Positions 8,401 through 9,477 of a stretch of DNA of 9,477 nt are shown one piece after another (the first letter of the stretch is position 1; each line of letters opens with the position of its first letter). The DNA comes from PWND01 sp964601515 (GTDB taxonomy: Bacteria; Bacteroidota; Bacteroidia; Bacteroidales; UBA7960). The stretch lies in NCBI GenBank assembly GCA_964601515.1, contig CAZRNU010000118.1:1-9477 (forward strand). The letters are read 5' to 3'. Below the pieces are notes generated by a model. That model did no database searches and was not told the origin of the DNA. It saw only the letters and a list, made by a program, of their open reading frames with translations. The translations under genes and the position numbers were made by a program.

Positions 8401-9477
8401 GAGCTGAGGCCACTCGACTGCAGATATGCATTAACTAATGAGATATTTCTAATTGATGCCTGGCCCGACATCATATTATAAAGTTGGTTTGAGTTATTTG
8501 AAGGTGCGGTAACGTTATTACTCGGAATATTAGGATTATGCGGATTAACTTCACCTAAATCCGCAAACGCAACAATATTTCTATTATCTTCAATAGCAGA
8601 ACCAACATTTGTTACCCAAACTTCTATTCTTGTTATATTAACAGGCGACCTTACAACGGGCAAATTAGCAAGAGCATCATCGTATCTGTTGCGAAATTCC
8701 TGAGCAATAAAGAAATGTCGATTATCTTCATATTGATCTGCTTTAATTGCAAACTCACTTCTTTGTGCACCGCCGGTAACTTCAATAGTTTGAGATTCTG
8801 TTTTTTGTTGTGAAAACACACTAGTAATAGTAGTTTTACCAAATTTCAGCTGAGTTTTAAACCCAAACAGTCCTTGCGACCCTTGTATAAGAGTACCCGG
8901 CAAAGGAAGAGTAACATCACCCGCTTCAATAAGTTGTAATATTTCATCTTCGGTGCCTCTGTATTCGACTTTCATTTTATTTTCAAAGTCGAAAGAAGCT
9001 TCAGTACTATAAGTACTGTTAATTTCAATTTTCTCACCAACTTTTGCTTGAACGCTTAATTGGATTTTTGGTTGAAAATCAAAATTTGTAACTGTTCTTC
9101 TCTTCTCATCTATTGAAGGATCATCCCTATGATTAGAAAGAATTCCGAAAATTAATTCTGCTGACCCTGTTGGTCTGATATCAATTGTTCCACCTCCAAA
9201 TATTTTATCAAAAACTTCACTGCCAATGTGAATTTGAGGAATAATTCCGCCTCCTCTGTCAAAACTCTGTGGTTTAGATTTTTCAGCCCAGTATTTCTGC
9301 AATCCCTTTTCCAAATCATAATCAAGAAACTCTTTAAACCCGATATAATATGGTCTTCCAATAATTCTATCTCCTGATTTTTTTATAACGTAATACTGAT
9401 TGGATTGTGGGTCATAATGAATTTCAGTTGTAATTCCGGTAGGATCATCAACTCCAAAAATTTCTTCGGTTGTTGAA
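2478..9477 (-). CDS. sprA: SprA (Sov), giant outer-membrane translocon of the type IX secretion system, 5' end cut by window edge
   Basis: SprA forms a very large (36-strand in the known structure) outer-membrane beta-barrel through which type IX cargo, including gliding adhesins, leaves the periplasm; a plug protein or PorV closes or binds the pore. Of the usual roughly 2400 residues, 2332 are visible. The frame is open to the right edge, upstream of the TTG at 9314, which is therefore not the start; the signal peptide is missing. Recognisable family blocks (visible-residue numbering) include GGTIDIRPTGSAELIFG (95-111), the conserved N-terminal stretch with FDFENKMKVEYRG and EDEILQLIEAGDV (about 162-187), a GSVSVTAGGVPLTENVDYTV block followed by LGRVQI, DDFEG (762-766), an EF-hand-like loop (1103-1114), and RMLMSVRNASISYNETNGT just after a charged linker (1840-1871). 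The C-terminus ends in alternating barrel strands with NNPYVSNQYKNS and a terminal GGFSLRFMLI, as in the family. No frameshift is seen. The next gene begins 32 bp downstream (86 bp if it starts at 2391). Confidence 0.98.
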   Translation of the reverse strand, partial: STTEEIFGVDDPTGITTEIHYDPQSNQYYVIKKSGDRIIGRPYYIGFKEFLDYDLEKGLQKYWAEKSKPQSFDRGGGIIPQIHIGSEVFDKIFGGGTIDIRPTGSAELIFGILSNHRDDPSIDEKRRTVTNFDFQPKIQLSVQAKVGEKIEINSTYSTEASFDFENKMKVEYRGTEDEILQLIEAGDVTLPLPGTLIQGSQGLFGFKTQLKFGKTTITSVFSQQKTESQTIEVTGGAQRSEFAIKADQYEDNRHFFIAQEFRNRYDDALANLPVVRSPVNITRIEVWVTNVGSAIEDNRNIVAFADLGEVNPHNPNIPSNNVTAPSNNSNQLYNMMSGQASIRNISLVNAYLQSSGLSSGKDYENLENARRLRQNEFTFNQKLGFISLNQTINPDQVLAVAYQYTLIGDTTTYQVGEFSADIDAPQSLIVKLIKSTAVDTRLPIWDLMMKNVYSIGAFQVNRDDFRLNVLYENEDFGVPMGFFNEGPVSGVPLIRVLGMDNLNTLLDPIPDGVFDFLDFAATQGGTIQASNGRIFFPVIEPFGAHIRKMLEDPDLGDKYAYDSLYTTTKDRARQFPERNRYIIEGFYKSSSGSEIALNAINVPQGSVSVTAGGVPLTENVDYTVDYTLGRVQIINEGILNSGAPIRISLESSTFFNIQTKTLLGAHIDHKISENFNVGATIMNLSERPLTQKVNYGDEPISNTIWGLNTTYSTKSLFLTKALDLLPFYSTTTPSNITFNGEFAHLIPGHSRHIGSAGTAYIDDFEGSKSSIDLKNVQAWAFASTPQHQEEPGMFPEAAPTTGLAFRYNVAKLAWYIIDPLFTRNNNLTPAHIRNDLNQQSNHYVREVMETEIWPNKENPSGFPGPIPVFNMAYYPSERGPYNYDIGSAFSSGIGQDGFLVNPQSRWGGVMRGLPITDFEAANVEYIEFWVLDPFIYNPDHTGGYLYFNLGDVSEDVLRDGRKSFENGLPVGSDLSTVDTTIWGRVPNIQSVVDAFDNNPDARLYQDVGLDGLSLEDERIHFEAFLNVLKQPPFGEESMAYQLAFQDPSADQYMYFRSTVWDQMEASVLDRYKFYNLPDGNSPTTEMSPEPYPTQATPLPNTEDINRDGTLNENERYFQYRISLRPQDMVVGQNYISDIVESTVRLKNEETETVKWYQFKIPLRDPNRQAVNNIQDFKSIRFIRMFFKGFDQPVFCRFATFELVRGTWRIYDRNLTGPGEYIPVEDTQTAFEVFTVNIEENGTRYPVPYVVPPGIEREVDMGHTTMHQRNEQSVALRLNGIKDGDARAVYKTLDMDMRQYKRLKMFTHAEALNDEFSLKDDEVTVFVRLGTDFSNNYYEYEIPLKLTPWGTSALNERLIWPLENEFDVELAKLTDLKLERNTLMRDAQSGVVINRPFTRQDGDNKMTVIGTPTLSSVKVIMIGVRNPKQTLSNSSDDGLPKSVEVWINELRLYDFDNEGGWAATGRINASLADLGNVTLTGLHSTAGFGSIEQKVNERSQEDITSYDIATNLQLGKFFPENWGFRIPMHFSYSEIFANPKYNPLNPDILFIDDLEALSTKEERDELIEKSQDYQRRKSINFTNVSRSRMGGGKPRIYSLDNFDFTYAFTEVLYRNIDFEYDRQAQYRGAIGYNYMTTPKNVMPFSGIGFLKHKSLSLIRDFNFNYQPSLISFRNDINRGYAESLMRAKSSGIVILEPNYVKTFNWTRGYNLNYDLTQALKIEYSATNQARIDEPPGSINPNDKDYYEKRDSIFESIKSLGRTTMFTQRLVANYNVPINKLPMLDWVTANAGYTADFDWFGAPLSALDLGNTIQNAQNIRLSMNANFINLYNKIGYLKTINQKETQRGRQQQRPQRPNPQRQEEEQKKEEPKKYGKIAFDGFLRMLMSVRNASISYNETNGTRLPGFEPSPQFVGMDWDLMSPGYGFLLGWQDDIRPQAVREGWITNNPDLNTAYSTNHSNTINARALVEPVPNMKIDLTAIRNYSNTHTEYFKADSLGVFNSFSPIQTGNFSISFFALGSAFASTDSETNYSEAFDNFKDYRIIIAQRLADENPNYKNAVDTLGFPVGYGSTSQDVLIPAFMAAYAGGDPNSSTLSPFLKIPMPNWRLTYDGLSKIKALEKYFRTIIITHGYTSTFSIGQYASDIRYREIDGYQAAMDVASGNFIPEYEIGQVSIQEQFNPLLNIDITWKNSLITKVEYKTRRDIGLSFANNQVTDLSSNEFIVGTGYRFQNVSFTLTQAGGSGRQQIQSDLVTRLNVSFRDSKTILRKITEEQDIISTGQNTISINFSVDYQISPRVNFRFFFDRVVNNPYVSNQYKNSNTHGGFSLRFMLI
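3864..3959 (-). other. Charged Q/R/P/E/K low-complexity linker inside SprA
   Basis: These 32 codons (visible residues 1840-1871) consist almost only of Q, R, P, E and K: first a Q/R/P-rich half with QQQ, then an E/K-rich half. The linker interrupts the predicted barrel region just before the conserved RMLMSVRNASISY block. It most likely forms a flexible loop or turn between strands. The composition is seen directly; the loop location is inferred from the barrel nature of SprA. Confidence 0.8.
6135..6170 (-). other. EF-hand / dockerin-like calcium-binding loop in SprA
   Basis: Visible residues 1103-1114 read DINRDGTLNENE. Acidic or polar oxygen donors stand at loop positions 1 (D), 3 (N), 5 (D), 7 (T), 9 (N) and 12 (E), with G at position 6, which is the canonical 12-residue EF-hand loop pattern. 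It is followed by RYFQYRI. The match is seen in the sequence; calcium binding itself is inferred. Confidence 0.6.

Noticed and set aside
2478..9314. The TTG at 9314 as the start of sprA.
   Set aside because: The frame continues open to the window edge with SprA-like sequence (YDPQSNQYYVIKKSGDR, then GRPYYIGFKEFL), so the gene begins beyond the window.

Overview
The window is AT-rich (mid-30s % GC by eye) and fully coding. All four genes lie on the minus strand, so transcription runs from the right edge to the left edge. The gene families point to Bacteroidota. SprA is the outer-membrane translocon of the type IX secretion system and is confined to that phylum. The DAHP synthase with a C-terminal chorismate mutase and the RNase H with an N-terminal viroplasmin-type domain are also common there. 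The one clear ATG-initiated upstream region (thiL) is A-rich with no clear Shine-Dalgarno, which also fits. I cannot name a genus; Bacteroidia is my inference.

Layout in transcription order. (1) 9477-2478: sprA, open at its 5' end, with 2332 residues visible, so nearly the whole protein; the signal peptide and true start lie beyond the right edge. (2) 2445-1354 (or from 2391): a bifunctional DAHP synthase / AroQ chorismate mutase. Its N-terminus is ambiguous because no in-frame ATG precedes the catalytic core. (3) 1326-262: thiL, thiamine-monophosphate kinase. (4) 254-1: the first 84 codons of an RNase H-family gene, with the hybrid-binding (viroplasmin) domain complete and the window ending on the first catalytic aspartate.

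The gaps are about 32 (or 86), 27 and 7 bp, with no hairpin terminator. The four genes could therefore be co-transcribed, although their functions are unrelated: protein secretion and gliding, aromatic amino-acid synthesis, thiamine diphosphate synthesis, and RNA/DNA hybrid removal. There is no gene-free stretch above 300 bases.

There are no RNA genes, mobile elements, CRISPR arrays or repeat families. I did not find a novel system; this reads as ordinary core genome. The points worth a second look are small: the start of the DAHP synthase and a mini-ORF that abuts it, an EF-hand-like loop and a charged low-complexity linker in SprA, two changed active-site positions in the mutase domain, an A9 tract at the start of thiL, and the gene order downstream of sprA.
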